This document shows positions 62,242 to 64,000 of a stretch of DNA of 64,000 nucleotides, in pieces; position 1 is the first letter of the stretch; every line of letters begins with the position of its first letter. Source of the DNA: Igneacidithiobacillus sp041146875 (GTDB lineage Bacteria; Pseudomonadota; Gammaproteobacteria; Acidithiobacillales; Acidithiobacillaceae); assembly GCF_041146875.1 (NCBI RefSeq), contig NZ_JBFRXP010000003.1:122735-186734 (forward strand). Direction: 5' to 3'. The translations under genes were made by a program, and so were the position numbers. Below the pieces are notes generated by a model. That model did no database searches. It was not told the origin of the DNA and saw only the letters and a list, made by a program, of their open reading frames with translations.

Positions 62242-62588
62242 GCGCAAAAACGGTACGCTTCGCCCTCTTTGCTGAGGTCTTCGCTGCCCTTGCTCACCCC
62301 AAGCGCTTGGAGATCATCCACTTTTTGGGCCAAGAGCAACACAGTGCCGGAGAACTGGCAGAACGGACCGGACTCTCAAAGGCCAATCTCTCCCAGCACC
62401 TCAACATTCTCAAGGCGCGGGGCCTGGTCCACTGCGAAAAATGTGGCACCTTCTGTCATTACCGCTTGACCAGCCCCAAGGTATTGGAGACCTGCCAGCT
62501 CGTGCGTGGACTGATTCTGGAGCAAATGGAAATCACCACGCAGCAACGCGCGGAACTGGTACAGCTCCCGCAGAAAGATTCGGCGTGA
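62238..62588 (+). CDS. ArsR-family regulator with a four-cysteine wing
   Basis: This 116-aa winged-helix protein has 'LAHPKRLEIIHFLGQE' and the recognition helix 'TGLSKANLSQHLNILKARG'. It lacks a cysteine in the second helix, so it is not of the BigR type. Instead Cys66, Cys69 and Cys73 lie in the wing ('HCEKCGTFCHYRL') and Cys86 in the following helix. The C-x2-C-x3-C-x12-C pattern could hold a metal or Fe-S cluster or react with persulfides. It overlaps genes on both sides, so it is in the operon it presumably controls. Confidence 0.83.
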   Translation: MSAKTVRFALFAEVFAALAHPKRLEIIHFLGQEQHSAGELAERTGLSKANLSQHLNILKARGLVHCEKCGTFCHYRLTSPKVLETCQLVRGLILEQMEITTQQRAELVQLPQKDSA

Positions 62589-63871
62589 GCGCCGTGCCTC
62601 CTGCGGCCACCGCGCAGTATCCGCGGGGCATTGCGCAAAACTCACAACAATTCGTCCTACAGACGGTGCAGGTATTTTTTGTCGGACTCATCATTGGCAT
62701 GGAACGCAACGTCTTGCCTACCATGCGCCAAGACTTTGGGCTAGGCAGTCATGCCTTTTTCTTTCTGGCGAGTTTCGTCATTTCTTTTGGCTTGGTGAAA
62801 GGCGCCCTCAACTTTGTTGCTGGCGACCTCTCCGATCGAGTAGGCCGGAAACACGTGTTGTTCTGGGGTTGGCTGGCTGGCATCCCCATTCCCTTGCTGA
62901 TTTTCTTTGCCCCGAACTGGTGGTGGATCATCGCCGCCAACGTCTTTTTGGGTATTAATCAGGCGTTCACTTGGACCATGACGGTGACCAGCCAGATCGA
63001 TCTGGCGGGGACTCGACAACGCGGCCTCGCCGTAGGTATCAACGAAGCCATGGGCTATATTGCCGTAGGACTGGCCGGCTTGGTGACGGGATATCTAGCG
63101 TTGGCTGTTGGCCCGCGCTGGGCGCTCCTCGGCTTTGCCTTGTTGGTCGTTGCATTAGCCTTGCTTTTGCTTCCTTGGGTGCGCGATACCCTGCCTTGGG
63201 CACAAACCGAATCTCGGGAGCAGAGTCCCCAAAATCCAACCGCTTCTGACACCGTCAAAACACCACAAGAAAGCCGCTGGCAGAGCTTTGTCCGAGTCTC
63301 ATTTCGGGATCGCACCTATCGTGCGCTCTGCCAGGGTGGGGTTGCCAATAAGGTTGCGGATACGCTGGTGTGGGTGATGCTGCCAGTGTACTTTCGTTTT
63401 CATGGCCAAGGGGTCGTACACATCGGCTGGATTACCGGTATCTACGCTATGGTCTGGGGCCTATGTCAGTTTTGGACTGGGCATCTAGCGGATCGTGTGG
63501 GGCGCAAGGCGCCCATCCTGTCTGGGTTCTTCTTGTTGACGCTTGGACTAGTAGGCGTTGCCCTGGTCCACCACTTTGCCGCCTGGATACTGGCGGCCGC
63601 AGTCATGGGCATCGGTATGGCGCTGCTCTATCCCAACCTGATCGCGGCGATGGCAGATGTGGCGCCTGCGGCGGCACGTGGCAAGACGTTGGGGATCTAT
63701 CGCTACTGGCGTGATACCGGATATGCCATTGGCGGACTGCTTTTGGGTGGCGCAGCCCAGTGGACGGATGCCGCTTTGCCGACGATCTGGTTGACGGCTG
63801 GCATCGTCGCCATTTCCGGAGTCTGGATTGCCATCGCGGTCCGAGAAACGCATGCACCCACACAACAATAG
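62585..63871 (+). CDS. MFS transporter
   Basis: This protein of about 428 aa has twelve membrane segments with the MFS loop motif 'GDLSDRVGRKHVLFW' and its repeat 'GHLADRVGRKAPILSG'. The two halves are joined by a charged loop of about 60 residues. GTG 62585 overlaps the ArsR stop as GTGA. The co-transcribed persulfide dioxygenase-like gene suggests transport of a sulfur anion or related metabolite; this is inferred. A stem-loop without a T run covers its end (about 63857-63880). Confidence 0.85.
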   Translation: MSAVPPAATAQYPRGIAQNSQQFVLQTVQVFFVGLIIGMERNVLPTMRQDFGLGSHAFFFLASFVISFGLVKGALNFVAGDLSDRVGRKHVLFWGWLAGIPIPLLIFFAPNWWWIIAANVFLGINQAFTWTMTVTSQIDLAGTRQRGLAVGINEAMGYIAVGLAGLVTGYLALAVGPRWALLGFALLVVALALLLLPWVRDTLPWAQTESREQSPQNPTASDTVKTPQESRWQSFVRVSFRDRTYRALCQGGVANKVADTLVWVMLPVYFRFHGQGVVHIGWITGIYAMVWGLCQFWTGHLADRVGRKAPILSGFFLLTLGLVGVALVHHFAAWILAAAVMGIGMALLYPNLIAAMADVAPAAARGKTLGIYRYWRDTGYAIGGLLLGGAAQWTDAALPTIWLTAGIVAISGVWIAIAVRETHAPTQQ

Positions 63872-63885
63872 TGTTGTGGGAGCTC

Positions 63886-64000
63886 ATGGAAGGCTCATTA
63901 GAAAAGTCTACGTCCATGTCCTGGAACGTCCTTGAGAAGGAACGGTGGTTTCGCCTTTTCCAGTTTGTCGTATTTTCGTACTATGCTTACAGCGTACAGC
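63886..64000 (+). CDS. Start of an unidentified protein, cut by the window edge
   Basis: A frame opens at ATG 63886, preceded by GGGAG, and stays open to the end of the window. The 38 visible residues include 'RWFRLFQFVVFSYYAYSV', aromatic and hydrophobic, so a membrane protein is likely. ATG 63916 is a possible later start. Too little is visible to assign a family. Confidence 0.4.
   Translation, partial: MEGSLEKSTSMSWNVLEKERWFRLFQFVVFSYYAYSVQ

Noticed and set aside
1..64000. CRISPR arrays, complete insertion sequences, rRNA genes or a replication origin.
   Set aside because: No regular spaced repeats, transposase genes, rRNA-like sequence or clustered DnaA boxes were seen.

Overview
The window is chromosomal DNA from a moderately GC-rich proteobacterium. 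Several features suggest a sulfur-oxidising autotroph of the Acidithiobacillus type: two loci for handling persulfide and reactive sulfur, a fused ATP sulfurylase/APS kinase, a Tat-exported DsrE-family protein, several RND pumps, and RqcH. This is an inference from gene content. No rRNA or marker gene in the window fixes the taxon.

Layout. 1-9117: the start of an SbmA/YddA-like transporter, a DsrE-family protein, then a minus-strand block. The block has an ArsR-family regulator with the two cysteines of persulfide sensors, followed by tolC, an RND adaptor, an RND pump, DUF2892, rhodanese, grxC, trxC and a nitrilase-family amidase, almost without gaps. 9225-13668: tRNA-Gly, ubiD, a leaderless PhnD-like protein with an SCP2 protein, tcdA and tatD. 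13685-16204: a NemR-like locus (tetR, dienelactone hydrolase, Old Yellow Enzyme) with two matching palindromic operators. 16273-21129: a DMT exporter, a FitAB toxin-antitoxin pair, guaA and guaB. 21325-32250: a ten-gene plus-strand run: pcnB, a CCA-type nucleotidyltransferase, folK, deoxynucleoside kinase, panB, panC, a giant FAD/Fe-S oxidoreductase, DUF1275, Smr and a class II aldolase.

32254-36117: an uncharacterised small gene, an acyltransferase fused to an SGNH domain, a paralogous SGNH lipoprotein, and tRNA-Ser. 36122-40328 (minus): apt, sat-apsK, rqcH and a GNAT acetyltransferase. 40418-45968: purH, purD, tsaC-like, hemF and pyrD, behind a leader with competing hairpins and an intrinsic terminator. 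45976-52774: a lipoprotein, tRNA-Leu, glnE, ilvE, a zf-CHCC protein, dsbD and a cutA remnant. 53038-60040: tRNA-Asn, a decayed porin gene, and a second RND tripartite pump with a cytochrome b561-type protein. 60220-64000: a 38-aa membrane peptide coupled to a DMT transporter with a His-rich tail, then a persulfide-dioxygenase-like hydrolase, a cysteine-rich ArsR regulator and an MFS transporter, and the start of one more gene.

The most interesting signals are the putative persulfide-responsive operon that links an RND pump to sulfane-sulfur and thiol-redox enzymes (774-9117), the second sulfur operon with a four-cysteine ArsR regulator (61443-63871), the purH leader attenuator (40453-40537), and the paired acyltransferase/SGNH genes.
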